A DNA stretch of 64,000 bases from Loxodes magnus (GCA_946699065.1 CAMPDV010000005.1:1860001-1924000); one strand, 5' to 3'. Positions 35,329 through 49,712 are shown, numbered from the stretch's first letter. Numbers and translations are program-made. Notes: generated by a model from the letters alone, not told the origin.

Positions 35329-38300
35329 TCACTTCTGTTAGCTCTCACATATTACAAAATAACAACTTATCTCCACATCTTAATTGTCGCTATCTTAGCT
35401 TTTAATAAGTACCTTTTTGTTGAATTCATATGAATATGGAACAGAAGCACACTGATCTAGTAGGTTTTTGGTTTTGTGGCTTACGTTAATAAAGCCGGGC
35501 TATCCGTTGCTTTCCATTAAGTTAGCAATTTTTACTGCTGGGCCATAAATGTCGTACCTAACAATGTTACTACCACTAATACCACCTATTATTTTCCCCA
35601 CATGTATACCTATTCTCAATTATATTTTGGCATTACACTCCTTGCATACTTCTTCAATTGCCACTATTAGCTCTAACGAAAATTTCATCATGTTCTTGAG
35701 TTCCTAATTTTTATCACGCTACTCCTTTTACAAGGAACCATTATAGCCAATAGCAACATAGCAGTCCCCAATAGTACATACTTTATAGCAGTCATTTGAG
35801 ACACATAAATTATCAAATTTAGCAAAAAGCTTAGAGAGCATTTCTATAACCTCTTTGGGTTATTTATTACTTGCAAACGTAGTGAACCCTACTATGTCTG
35901 CAAATAAGATTGGTACATCTTCTAACTCTTCTGCTACAGTTTCCCCTTACTTCATTTGCTCTAATACATGTAGAGGCATTAAATGAGTCAGCAAATTCTC
36001 TGTCTTGCTGATTTCTTCCATAGTAGCCTTTTGGATTTTATAAGCGTTTATTTCATTTTTTTCCTTTACATATACAGACTGAAGCAACAGCACCTTGCAA
36101 CTGAGAATTATCTCTAAAAGAACGAAAAACAGATGAGAGTCAGCTATCATGACTTTGAGAATAATGATCTCTAATGTTATGAGGAGAAGGAAAGTAATTA
36201 GAATCTAATTGAGCATTAAGTTACATTCATGAGCTATTAAAATGGAGTAAAAGCAAATGATAAATCCAACTTCTGCATTTATAATGTCAGTATAAAACAG
36301 GAACAGTAAGATGCATATAGAATAGAGTGCTGTACTAAAAAATGATTGAAGGATCAAACCCTTTTTGAGTAAAAAGACAATGAAGTATACAACATGAAAA
36401 AATATCCAGATGCTCTGAAAAATTATCACTATAAGATATTTTTCCAGCTTGAAGCTTTTGCTTAGAGTCATCAAATTTATTAATACTAAGTTTAAGCAGA
36501 AGCTAGCAATTATACCAAAGATATTAAGGAAAAAGGAGTTGTCTAGCTTATTCTGAATAAAATCTTTCTTATTCTATATGTTTTTATATCGGTAAGGAAA
36601 GCAGATCATTTCAAATATTTTCTTAACGAACTTTCGCTTTTTATCACTTTCTTCTTCCTCTACAATTTATTAGAAAATAGTATCAAATTAGCTTGTATTT
36701 ATACGTCTGACACTTTCTAATTTTATTAATGCTTGCTTTTTGTTTTTAAAACTATTAAATTTGCTTTATTCAATTATAGATGAAGCCTAACTTAAGCTAT
36801 TACTCACTTTCATTTTGTTTATTGAATTATTCAATGCATTCGTAAAACTTTAACTTGAGATAGCAGTACTCTAGAATCTTTCTTAGTTTTGTGGAATAAG
36901 TTTGTTTTCTTAAGAAATTTTCTGTTAGTTTTCATCCAAAATAATCTAACTAGGAACTTTGGACTATTGCTAGCATTCCTATTATACATCTTACTCCTTT
37001 TATTATTTTGGTGCTTCTAAGGATTGAATCTTTAACTTTTCTATTGCTTTTTGTTCGTTGCTTTCCGATAAACATTGGTCCTCGTTAGAAATGGTTTGAA
37101 TTTACTCTCCCTTACTATAAAAGCTCCTTGAGCTAAGAGCTTTAATATCCTTATCAAATACAAGCAGAGAGTTTAATTATTGATTAGATTGATATCCATT
37201 AGTTTTCATTGTAGAGCTAGTTTTTTTTTTCTAGTTAACATCTCTTTCTTCTTCTAGTTATTTATTAAAAGTTTTACTTTCTTCCTTTCGATTTTAATTT
37301 TCAACATTCTACTATTCATCGTTTATAACAACTTCCTGCTACTTCATATTACTCTTTTATTATTTAAGATGTCATATTTGTAGAGGAGAAAGTAAACCCT
37401 TTTTAGGAGAATTGTAAAGAGCTTACGACGAATTTCATTTGAAGTTAAATGATTTTTTATCTTGCTTTGAAGATAGATTCACTTTTACTTCTTAGATTTC
37501 CTTAGTTGCTTGCTATTCAATCTTTTCTTATTACTATTTTTGGGATATAATTTTGGTTAATAGATTTGAAAATAAATTTTGCTTCTAATTCCTCTCAGAA
37601 GGTTTCTGGATTTATAAATCTTAACTAACTTTCTCTTCACTCTGTAGTAGCTTGATTTCTTTCATCTAGTTAACTTATAAGCTTTGAAATTCTCTTTATT
37701 TTACTTCTTTTTATGGATTATTTATGTTTTATAGAAACTTTAATATTTTCAGAGAGAAAAGCACATTTGATATTGTTAGATTCTTGGTCTTGTAAAGGGT
37801 TGGGTTACTGAAGTAGATTGCTTAATTCTTCTTGAGTTTCTCTTCAAGATTTGATCAGATATTAGTTTTATCTTACGTTAGGTTATTTGCTCCCTCTATT
37901 TTATTAGTCAGATTTAATAACTAATGCTTTATGATTTACTTAGTTACTGATTTTTTTCATGAAAGCTTTTCCTAAAAGACTAGGTAAGTAGTTAGCATGC
38001 CTTTTCCTTTTATATTCAATTCTTCCTCCATAAAATTTAAAAAGGCTAGTTTGTTTACAAAAAAATAGGTTGTTTGAGAAATTCTTATGCACATTGGCAC
38101 TTTCACATTGCTACACATGCGACTGGCTGTATTTACTGTGTCTCCAACAAGTGCGAATTGAGGCTTGTTTTATCCTACAACACCTGCAATAACAGGTCCA
38201 GAATGTATTCCAATTGTGATCTAAAGAGGCTTTCCATCCTTACGTGTCATGTTTTGAACACGCCTTATCATATCAAGAGCAAGCTAGAGAGTACGTTCTG

Positions 38301-41300
38301 CATGATTTAGCTATACATCTTGATCTTAGTCTTCTTCAACATTATAAATTAATCCCCCACATGCCATATAAGTTTTCCCTACTGTTTCTATTTTATCCAC
38401 TTTATGAATCTCACACAGCCTATCAAACGAGAGCTATATTTCATTTAGCAACTCTATTAGCTACTTAGGAGTATGTATTTTGCAAATTTCATCAAAGTCA
38501 TAAATGTCACAAAACAGAATGGTAACCATTTTATGATCATCTACAATATTGGGATCTCCTTACTTAACTCTAAACATTATAAATTCAGGAAAGAGGTTAG
38601 ACAGTATGTCATGATACTGCTAGATGGAGTTTTAGATGCATTATTTAAATACAAACTAATTCCTTTGGATATTATCTTGGCTATATAATATAGACACTGA
38701 AACTGTATAAATCAGAACTATTATTAAAGAGCGAAAACCTAGACACAGATTCGAGTCCCCTTTACAGAAGTTCGAAATAAAATGCTGATTAAATTATGAT
38801 TACTGTACATATTGGCTAATCAAAAAACCTACCACTAGCAAAAAATAAGCTATTCCAACTTTGAAGGCATAAATGGTATAAGTAAGCATTGCTAAAATGA
38901 TAGCATACAGTATGAAATAGTCATTTCCGTTTATTTATAGAATAAGCGTGCAAGAAAGTAAGAGAAAGGCATTGAATTGGGCAATTAGCTGCTGTAAATT
39001 CTCCTTTATAAGTTTAACTTTGACTATCATAATGTAAATAAAAGAAATGGCAATATAGCAGCTGCAGTATCATAACTATGCATGTTTAATATTTTTAAAG
39101 TTTGAGGCTAGAATAATTATGACAACTATAAAGTTAATCATCAATACTTTACCAGAAATAAGTAGCACGCTTTTGATCTTTTTAATAAGGAAATTAACGT
39201 ACTTCTACTCCAGGTACTAATTCTGGAATTTATGCTTGTACTTTATCATTTTATATTCCTTCTAGTTTGCTATGATACTCTATCCCAAGTTCTTATTAAG
39301 ATCAATAATGTCATTGAGTCTTTTCTTGAACTGATCGTATCTTACGTTTAGATTGCTTATTTTTATTTACTACTATTCGTTCATTATTTATTTAAACGCT
39401 TACAGCTTTTACAGCTACTGAAGCTTCTAAATTAAATTTGGATTCCAAAACATTTTAATGAACTAAAAGCTTTGGATTCCATAGTTAACACCAGTTACTA
39501 GTATAATGGTTAGTCAGAAATTGATACTTTGATATATTTTGAAGTAGTCTACGTATTCTTCTTCTTGTTAAAGCATAAACATTTCGAATGGCTGCTAGAT
39601 AAGTAATTATAAAATCACAATCAAAATTACGATTAAGATGGATATTATAGGGATGTAGTTCTATAGCTAAACAAACTTTACTGCTAGGTTTATTAGAGTG
39701 CAAATGTATATTACTCCAACTAAATATCTCTAGGTTAGGATAAATGTCTGTAAGTTCTATTTTTCTAGTGAATAGTTTACTATTAAGTATATAACAAGAG
39801 ATTGAGCGGAGGCGTTAAAGAATATCTTAAATAAGTTTAGAAAGGAGTAAAACTTGTGAGTGAAATTGTTCTCGTACTACTGTGGAACATGCATGCTCAT
39901 TTTCTAGCCTAGATCCTACTCAAACATACCTAATAGCAGTGCAAAAACTCCTGTTGTTAAGAATTGAATTAAGATAACATGTATCATATTATTGCTAGGC
40001 AAGCTGCTAAATCCGTTATTAAATTGGTAGAAAAATATTGGCATTACCATCAAAAAAGCCGAGTAAATTTAGAACTCTATTGTTTTGCAAAATCTAATGT
40101 ATATGTATCTACCATGTACTAGTAATAGTCTTGGAAGCATTGATAAGCTTGTAATGCTTATGTCACTAATTTTCTAACTTAAGAAATTATTCTAATTTTA
40201 GATAGCTACACCAACATTTGCTAGATTTAGCATCTAAACGTCAGATATCCCATTTCCAACACAAAGAACTTTAGGTTTAAAGCTGAATTACTCTTTATAA
40301 AACTGTATAAGATTTGCTTTGTCTTTGGCGTTTGCATTAGATAAAATAATTGCGCTGCAATTAAATATCAGCATCGTGAAATATTCTGTAGATGCTAGAT
40401 CTCTTTGAAGTAGTCTAAAGGATTGAGAATCCAAAAAAAGAACTAAGTCTTTTCTTTTTGTCTATTGTGATAAATTGTTGGTTCCATGCTTTACATTTAT
40501 ATAAGAATTAAAACCTTCTTTGTTTTCCTGCTACTATAAATATTCTTCTACTTCTGCTACACTGTTACTAACAGACGAGGTACCTCTTCCTAGACGCAAG
40601 CTGGCAAAGCTTAATGAAGTTTTTCTTCCTTAAACTGAAAAGTTATTAAACAAGGTTTTAATATTATTAGTCTATACATCCCAGGTGGATCTTCTAAACA
40701 ACCCAAAAGTTTTAAGATTTTACCATCCATTTGAAATATCATCCTATTATTCAAATGAGTTTAGCTCATCCGTTATTTAATTTATTTATATTTTTACTGT
40801 TTTGCTCAGTTTTAGCTTACTTTTATTATTTTAGGGCTTCTAAACTTACTAAATTTTATTAGACAGATCTTAGAAATTTTTTTTTATGGCTTACTAATTA
40901 GTATTTGATTACATAAATGATTCCTCTGAAAAGAAGCTAGCTTTAGATATTACTTAAGATTCCATAAAGACAAAATGCTGGAGAATCTATTACAGTTTTC
41001 ATCTAACAACCTCTACTGACTTCTATTTCAAAACTTTTAATTTAATCTATTCATTTGTTATTATCTTCGAATTTAACGAAACTGAAGCTGCAGATCAAAT
41101 ATCATCGCTAGTTACCACTGTTGGTGTAATCCCCATACTTTATATAATCTAGACTGATTTCTTATTATCGTCTGAAATTTTGTATCCAAAGACAATTGCA
41201 CCTTTGAAAGTTAAATCTCTTTCAATTCATTTAGCTAAAGCACTTAGCCTTTTATTTTAGTTTTAAGTTGACTGCTTAGCGTCTATATACTCATTTTAGA

Positions 41301-43260
41301 ACTTCTTGATTTAGGATTATCCAAGAGTTTTAGTCGCAAAGCAAGTATTGAATGTTCCTAGCTTTTTAATAGGATTAAGCTTTTTATTTTCTTCTTCGCT
41401 TATCTTATCTGAAATTTTTTGAATTTCTTAGAAAGGTCCTTTGCATACTAAAATAGCACTATCCATATCAAAATATGTCGAATCAGTACTGTCAAAACTA
41501 TCCAATTCAGAATCCTTCATACGTAAGAGAAGATCATATTGCCTAGAATCAATTTCTCTAAAAATGACAGACAGCTTTTTTCTCTCTTCTGTATATTAAT
41601 TGATAGCAACTATTTGGAAATATCTAAGCTACTCAAATACTCTCATTTTACATACATCAAAGTCTTTGTATTCAAGCTTTATGCCTCACTACTCTAATTA
41701 CTCCTAAACTATTTGTTCTTCTGGAAATATTCCTTAATAATTAACATTGTTAGACTTAATTATGCTATTACAAATTGATACGTATTAGAAGAACTCTAAG
41801 TACTCCTTATTCTGGCTAATATCTTCTTACAGCTACTAAAATGTGAAGAGCTACTGCTCTTTCTAAGCTTGCTCTTAATATTCGCTATCCTCCTAAATAC
41901 TCTCTTTAGCAGATAAAGGTGATAGATCCATTATTTAGTAAATGCTTTAATCCAGAGTTTTGTTGGAAACATCTTAAGGCTAATCTGATTCCTTTATTTC
42001 ACTTTGCTTATTCCTTGCTGTATATAATTTTTCCATTAAATAGCACATTTTTAGCTTTATTACTTTTGAAGTTTCAAGCACTGATTTATCCATAACCACA
42101 TGCTCAATTTTACCCAGATCTTCTATCACATTGCTGTTATTTATTGCAACGCTCTTGTTTTCGTTATTCAACTCATTGTCTCATTTTAAGAACTTGATGA
42201 AAAGAAGTCTCAGAATATCGAGAATCAAATAGATTACAAAAGGAAATGCACTAAAGTAATTGCTTAAGAAGAAAATAAGCTCTTTGTATGTTCTTTGGTC
42301 ATTATTAGTGAACTAATTTTCCTTTTCATCAAAAGTTTTTATCCATATGATCATTCCAACGAAGCTGATTAACGTTATTATAATCTCCAATAATATAACC
42401 TATATCATCAGATAGTTGAGCTTCTCCAATATCACTCCTCTCTTCCTCTGCATAGGAAAATTCTAAAGAGATTTTATTTCAAATCCAGTGAAGATAGAAA
42501 TGCCAATTATTCACTAGGTATTTTTTAAAATGCTATCCCTAAAAACAAAATTCTGCTATGTTAGCTAAATAGTACTAGGAAAGTTAGGTATTTTTATGAT
42601 GCCTTATAGCTCATTTTGGTTTATTTTTATAACAGAGTCGTATATTTTTTTGATGTTCTGCTGAATATCAAAATCATCTTAGCTTATTATAATAGACTAT
42701 GTTTGCTAAATCGCTCTACAGACTGAAAGTTTTTGAATACCATCCACAGCTTCTGTACTGACTAAGCAGTTACCTAAATCTGAAGTTGCTAGTACTAAAA
42801 TATCGCAAGGAATGGCTTCATTTTATTATATATACAGAAAATTTCCAACCTAAACATCCTACCATTTGATTTGCTTAAATTCCTCGTTCAAAAAAATGTA
42901 AACCATTTAGTCATTAAGTGCCTAGAAATCTAAGTTCTTTTGCTATCTGACTTAAGAAGCTAAATTAGTAATAAAACTAACAATCAAGTATATTATAATC
43001 AAAATCATTTTCTAGTATTTCATTTCGTAAAAAATACCCTCTAATAAGAAAACGAGAATTATTATAATAAGTCACCTATTTCCAATTCTTTAAAATTACC
43101 CTTTTAAGTTCTGAATTATGAGTTAAGTTTTAGTACTGCTAAGCTTTAGCCTATTGCTAGAGTATAAATTTTGTTCTTATTAGCTAGTGACTACTATGTT
43201 TCGTTAATAGGACTCATTGACTAAATAGTGGTTAGATCCTTAAGGTTTAATCTTAGACAT
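35329..43260 (-). CDS. P4-ATPase-like / guanylyl cyclase fusion
   Basis: 2,643 residues in one frame with no intron. This is the ciliate/apicomplexan receptor-like cyclase that makes cGMP. The N-terminal half is a P4-ATPase-like module: membrane segments, an actuator block (VQVGNFLYIQQNEAIPCDIL), a phosphorylation-site position that reads MDKSVLET instead of DKTGTLT (Asp391), and a hinge that reads VGNGISDVQML (about 1001). It is therefore probably not an active flippase. Cyclase domain C1 (about 1575-1740) has FCDIYDFDEI, KIETVGKTYMACGG (Glu suggests GTP) and LVGDTVNTASRM. Another membrane block follows, then C2 (about 2440-2640) with LFADIVGFT and TIGDCYVAIG. Only C2 keeps the canonical FADIVGFT metal-site wording. 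Stop TGA 35329, followed by two more in-frame TGAs. Confidence 0.9.
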
Positions 43261-43853
43261 CTTATATATGAATATTTAAATAAAGTAATCTTTAAAATCG
43301 ATTCTTATACATACCTTCTCATATCATATGAGGCTTAGTTACTCAAAACTACCATCTAGTTAGTTTAAAACAATGCGAAAGGCTTTAATATGAAAGTTAT
43401 GTTAATGATAACTACCAGTATCATGAAAATCCTTTAAGGTATATTTAAATTTAAAGAACTACCAAAGAAAAAAGAGGAGGATATTTTATGCTAATAACAT
43501 ATTATATCTACATTGGTAATTATCCAACTAACAACGTATATTTTATTATTAATTGAGCATTTTACCCGTCATAGTGCTTGCTTAATAAAACTTACTAAAT
43601 TTACTGTATTAAATTATCTGAATGCTTTTCAAGTATTACTTTCTACTGATGCTTATATTTTGCTTTTTTTCAAAAAAGAGTTAACAAGTTAAAGATTAAA
43701 ATTAAGGCAATGTGAGTTAAAATCTTATTAGACTTTATGAGATTATTTGAAGAAGAAATTTAATCTAGATCAAGAATTTGATTTAAGTAAGGAAAATAAA
43801 TGAAAAGTTATATATTTTAATTTAGTATCTTTATTAAATGTTTGCTGTGTTGG
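43261..43853. other. intergenic; coding-like membrane segment upstream of the cyclase
   Basis: Most is AT-rich. Around 43330-43460 the minus strand can be read as a hydrophobic helix (IFMILVVIINITFILKPF) followed by a polar stretch. It could be an extra 5' exon of the cyclase or chance. The remainder looks non-coding. Confidence 0.35.
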
Positions 43854-44919
43854 TCATGAATTGTCTAATTTCGTTTGTTCAATTTCCTCTTTAATTGTTT
43901 TTTTAAAATTTTCGAAGTATAATTTTTCAGTAGTCTAAATAAACTTCTATAAATATATTCCCTGGAGCATTTAACTCATACCATATTACGTAAGCTAAGT
44001 TCTATGGTCTGTGATACGATCTTATGGGAAATTGTAAGTTCTAATTTTATCGCTTCTATCTCCTGTTCCTATTTGTTAATCACGAGATGTTTTATCCTCT
44101 TCTTGTTTCTATTTTACTAAGTGTTAATAAACTCGCTAGCTAAGTGTTTCCAAAGCTCTTTCTTTATTTTAATGCTGGGATCTCTCATCTTAGCATGTTG
44201 CTACAGTGCCTGTAGGTACATGAGTTACTCTAACTGCTGAATCAGTAGTATTAACATGCTACCCTCCTGCACCACTTGATCTATACGTTTCTATCCTTAT
44301 ATCTTTATCTTAGATTTAAAAGTCAAGAGGTTTTTCTGGTATTATAACTACTGATATTGTACTAGAGTGTAATCTTCCACCTTTTTCAGTTGTAGGTACT
44401 CTTATAACTCTAAATAATAATTAAATCTTACTTGTGAACTCCTGATTCAAATCTTAATTCTTTATAAGCATCTTCTCCTTTGACCTTTAAAATTCCTTCT
44501 CGTAAAGATTTTCCATCTTACTACCAATTAATTGTCTCTGAAGCTCAGTTTTGATTTTGAATATATTTCATATACATATTCATAATATCCAAACCAAACA
44601 TTCCTGACTCAATACCTCCAACTGCTGGTCTAACTTCTAAAAAGCAACCAGGAAAGACTTTAAAATCATCCTAAACTTTATATTCAGTAATTTTTTCTAA
44701 AGCTGCACTAAATTGATCATTATATGCAGTTTCAAGTGAAACCATTTCTTTCTTTGATCACTATTTCGTTTCTTCATCGTTCTCTTTTTAAAGTTCTGTT
44801 AGATCCTGCATCTGTGATGCGATTGATTGTAGTATTTCTACACTATCTTTTATGATCCAGTCACACCAAGGCTTGCGCTGTAACTGGAGATATTTTAGTA
44901 ATTTATTTGAAAGTTGCAT
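43854..44919 (-). CDS. mitochondrial peptide chain release factor 1
   Basis: 347 residues in two exons (44919-44432, 44409-43854). Class I organellar release factor that recognises stop codons and triggers peptidyl-tRNA hydrolysis in mitochondria. It shows VRPAVGGIESGMFGLD, FESGVHKVIRVPTTEKGGR with an RF1-type PxT codon-recognition motif (PTT), the catalytic GGQ in SSGAGGQHVNTTDSAV, and a conserved end KIRTYNFPQDRITDHR. A 22-nt intron lies exactly within the conserved VHKVIRVP segment. Stop TGA 43854. No clear presequence. This factor serves organellar translation and does not explain the nuclear code. Confidence 0.9.
44410..44431 (-). other. 22-nt intron
   Basis: Starts GTAAGATTTA and ends TTATTTAG on the minus strand. 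Its removal restores the universally conserved RF1 segment around VHKVIRVP, so it is the best-supported intron here. Confidence 0.92.
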
Positions 44920-44960
44920 TTTAGAATTGACTCTATAATATCTATTACTTAGAAAATCAA

Positions 44961-47451
44961 TTAAAATTAAGATTAGTTTTTTGTATTCTTATCAGCTGTC
45001 TTTTGCTTAAAAATCTCCTTTACTTTTTTATCGAGCTATTATCTTCTTTCTTTGAACTTATTCAGTTCATTTAATTCGCTCTGTTTCTAATCTACTCATT
45101 AGCTCTGTTTATTTGTATTGTAAGACAGTTTTTACCCATGTTCTTTCTGTAAAAGCTCTTTATGGTTTTATATATATTATATATCAGATTTCAAACTGTC
45201 TTAGTACTTTTGTGGTTGATTATAATAATAACCTTACTGCTGCTGGTTTAGCTAATTATGTCGATTCTAGTTGGTTTCTTTTTTATTAAATTGAATGTCT
45301 TTTACTTTATTTCCAAATCTATCTTCGCTTTGAAGCTTCTCAAAGCTGCTCTGTAAAATTACAAAATTATCTGTTTTCTCTTATGAAACCCGCATAGGAT
45401 TATATTCTTATATCTCAGGATTTTCATTTTAGTTCAAATTGAGAGGCAAATCTTTTATTTCCCAAGATCTATTTGAGTTATTTGGAGAGAGCATTTGCTA
45501 TGTTATATAAACATCACTAAACTCAGTTAATTACTATTGATTAAGTAAAAGGTTGTTCTACAATAAAACGCTATCCTGTTAATTAAATACAAGCATTTCA
45601 CTTGATTTTATTTCTTCGTTTAGATTTTTGTTAATTTACATTGGTTCGTTCTGATGCTCAAACAAAGAGTTAATTAAGCTAATTGATTAATTTACTTTTT
45701 ACTTTTCTTTATTAATTAACTCTTTTAAGGTCTCAAGTTACTATCCATTTTTCGCCTAGAATTGCATTTTTTATACCTAGTCTCTGCTTTTTAATTGACT
45801 TCTTATACTTTAATTTTGTTTGGTTGTCTGCTATTATGTTCTCTTCTAACTATTCTATCTTTTTTATAACTAATTTAGTTTACTATTCTGTTATCTTGGG
45901 GAAGAAGGAGCAGATTTGAAAGCTTAGCTTTTGCTTATAGATTTATTATGAGAGGGCAAGTTTTTAGAATTGCTATAGAGATGCTGAGCATATTAAGAGT
46001 ACACTTAATTGCAATTGTTCTTTATGTTGAATATCTTATTGTAGATTGTTCTTTGATTTTTAGCATTCAATATTCTGTTGTTTAATGCATTCTAACTTTA
46101 CGTCTTCTTGTGCTTAGTCTCTTGAAATGTTATGTTTATCTTTGTAGAGTTCTTTTGTCCTTCTGGAGTGTTGTTTCTACTTATAAGAGGAGTGTTATTG
46201 AGAGAAGACTTCTGTTTCATATCTTACGTCTGAATTTCTAGAGATTCATTTCTGCTGATTATGGGAGTATTATTTAAGGATGGCTTTTCACTTTGACTTA
46301 TGATTTTTCCTCTTTATTTTTAGTAGAGATAGTTATACTTATTTTTAGATTGTCTTTATGTATTTTATTAGTTTTACCTAATGTTTTTTTTCTGTTTTTC
46401 TATATTTTCTTACACAACCAATGATTGCTTCATTTTTCATTTTTCAGCTTCGTTTGCCAGCCTCTTGAAAACATTTTCTCTGTTTTTAGTAATTTGATCA
46501 GATACTTTATTGCTCTTTTTAGAATTGGCTAATTTGATATGTTGCAAGTAATCTTGCATTTCCTTTATTTTCTTTTCATTTTCTTTTTACTGTTTTTTAA
46601 TTTAGGAGTTTTCTATAATATGAAGCCTTACGTATTAAAGTATCTACATATGAAACTATTCTCTATGGACTTGTTCTCGCTGATTTTGTCTAGTTTTTGT
46701 TCAAAATCATAAAGCTGCTAATTTAGTTCAATTCCGTTTCTTCCTTTTCTTTTACTTTGCTTTAGCTTTTAATCTTTCTACTCTTGATATCACTTTCCAT
46801 CCTGTTTATAAAGCTGCTAACTTGATTTTAAGATCCTTGATGATTAAATATAAGAGATTGTCTCAAGTTCTAACTTTCTATTAACTGCTTTTCTTGTTAC
46901 TTTTCTTAAAGTCTTAACTGTCTTCTTTACCCCTCTTCATACATTCTCTAGGAAGAGAGCTTCTAAGGGTCTTAATTGCTTTACATTTAAGAAAGCGATT
47001 TATTATAATTGATTGATAAATTTATCATGCTTTGCTCTTCTTACAGTATCTAGCATTAATCCTTTTCTTTACTTTCATCAGTAGTTTTATTAATGTTTTG
47101 GTCTAAGATGTTGATGATATGGATATTATCCTCTTTAATTGAGGAATTAGAGTTAGTATAATGCAGAGAAATGCTTCTTTCCTGACTGATATTCTATTGA
47201 TTAGTATTTAATAAATTTTCCAAATCAGATTGAAATATATCTACATCCTAAGATTACTCCTTAGCTTCTAATTTTGATATTTCAAGATCTTACATGAAAC
47301 TTTATTCATTTTCCATGTTATTCGACTAACCCGCTCGAGGGGCAAATAAACCCTTTGAGCCAGAGGTTGTCTATATAACACCGATATGTCCTTTGAACTG
47401 GGCTTGTTTAATTCTATTATTAGTGGACTCACTGTTCATTTATAGTTCCAT
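44961..47451 (-). CDS. large disordered Q/N/S-rich protein
   Basis: About 823 residues in two exons (47451-46632, 46612-44961). Almost entirely low complexity and probably disordered, with short predicted coiled stretches (RRQLRLQEKQQEKQLIESQ, KKQQKENEKKIKEMQDYL). A near-duplicate motif occurs twice in the middle: SLNNTPIISRNES and SLNNTPLISRNNT. The C-terminus is basic and helical. Release factor 1 starts only about 40 bases downstream and there is no in-frame TGA between, so the stop must be one of three closely spaced TAA codons (44961-44975). No family recognised. Confidence 0.6.
46613..46631 (-). other. 19-nt intron
   Basis: Reads GTAAGGCTTCATATTATAG on the minus strand. It joins the N-terminal frame to the downstream coiled-coil frame; without it the protein changes frame mid-domain. 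Confidence 0.75.
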
Positions 47452-49712
47452 GAATGAAAAAGCAGAAAGTAAATTAAATAGATTTAATCACAATATTTGA
47501 TATAGCCTATCTCTAAAAGATACTTCAATATACATATGCAATCACCATATCAATATGTCTAAATACTCCAGTTCTTAACTAAACTTAATCCTAGTTCAGA
47601 TAGATTTATTACCTTTAAAGGGAAAACCTCTTTATATTTTATTATCCTTACAACCTTTTGCCAGTTAGATATATAAACTACCTATTAATTTACCCATTTA
47701 GCTGCTAGAAGGAAAGTAAAATATTCCTTTGAATCACTAGTATCTTTTAGAATAGTTTTCAAATAGATTAGGATAAATCATATTAATTTAAAAAAGCATA
47801 AGATAGTACTTTAAGAGAAAGCTCATAAGAAAATTGCATTTTTACTTTAAATATAAAAGAAAAGAGTGATAATGAAAGAGCTTTAATAAACCACTTATTT
47901 TATAAAAGTTATTTGACTCTAGAAGTTAATTACTATTGTTTAAATTTACATCTTATAGACACTAGTTAAGCTTTAGGATCTCATCAAGTGAATACTTTTT
48001 TTGATTATCTATCACTTTTTGCTTATTCTATATAATTAAAAGATCAATTGCTTTTTACTTTTTCCTTAATTTAGTTTTTATAATATCCTTTTATATAATA
48101 AGAAATAAGTCTAAAATAACTTATAATTCTAGTTTAATTAACTAGAATATCATAAACTATAACCAATATATAAATAAATCTAGCACTTAAAACTAATCCC
48201 TATTTATCTTCATGGTATATCATTATTTAATTTAAACAGCTTAAATTGAAGCTTTACTATTCAGCAAGCTTACTAATCGCTAGTGAATCATCTTAAACTG
48301 ATATACTACGCTTTAAAGTATGAAATAAAGCTTAAAAATATTAGTATTAGCTTAGGATTTTAAATGGTTAGTTCTTTAAGTAGTCTTAATTAAAATTAAG
48401 AACTGCTACTACCATTAGATGTATAGTGGTTATTTATTATCTTAACTATTCTATTGGCATTCATTTCTAAAGAAATTTAGTTTATTACATTATAGCATAA
48501 TTTTTAGGAGTAGTAATATATCAAGTTAAATAGTATATAAACAAAATAACTAGTTGCTTGCATAAGTCTGCTAAAATTTCATAGTCCTATGGTAGTAATT
48601 AATAAGTCTATATCTACAAAGCTATAAAAATGGATTAGCATGATAGAAATATCATTAAATTAACTAAAAGTAATTTGAACTTCCTTTTGAAGCCCCTTAG
48701 AAAGTCTATTATACTTGTCCTTTAATGATTTATAAGAAAATAAATAGACTGTAAGTTTTTATATTAGTCTGATGAAGAAAATTTATATAGTTACTATAAA
48801 TTGGTAATTCCTTACAAGGAATATCTTCTGAACTATATCAAACATTAAATACAAAGACATTTTTATATTTAAAAGCCTTATCAGCTTTGTCTTAGCACAA
48901 ATCAAGTTTTTCATTCCATTATTATTATTATAAACTAATTAACATTCTACTTATAGCTTTTACTTACTATTTTGGAATATATTTTTATTATAATTCTTTT
49001 AATTATAATAACTAAATTAATGGTAGCTGATTGCTTTATATAGAATAGTCTGAATACAAAGTAGCAAGTTTCCTATTATATTTTTAATAGAAAACTTCTT
49101 TAGGTGCTACTTGATACTTAATGTAATACCATATATTTTAGCATAGACTTCTTTACTATTATTGCTAACATCCTCTAAGATTAATATTTTCAAGTATATG
49201 TATAAGCTTTAATTAGTAGTGCAAGTCTCTTCTTAAATATTACTGGATATTAGATAATCACGCTATTCTAAGAATCTACTTATATTTGCTTCAGTAAGCA
49301 TAGTTTTGAGTATATAAAGAATAATAGATATTTCTTTCTAAACAGCTAAGTTTTGGTAAATAGAGGGACTTATTTATCCTTATATTTAGATTATATCATA
49401 ATACCCTAGATAATATAAGGCTATTAATATAAATATTCACACCCATTTAAACAACTTATAGTCTAGAAGCTTCTATATAAGCTATATGAAGATTATCTAA
49501 AGCTAAAACAATACAAATAACTAAGTGTGGAATTAAAATACTTGTATTCTTTTTTGTTTAGTTGAAGAAACAAGAACAAGCTAGCTTAAAACTACATATA
49601 GTTTGAAGACTTTTATTATAAGAATATAAGTAAAATTAATAAGGACTAACTGTAAATATTTTTTATAATTGCTATGCTTTAAAATTATAGAGAAAAAAGA
49701 TATTTATATGTA
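47452..49712. other. long intergenic region, non-coding
   Basis: About 2.3 kb, very AT-rich, almost no CpG, no coding-like frame or repeat. It should hold the promoter of the disordered-protein gene. Confidence 0.5.
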
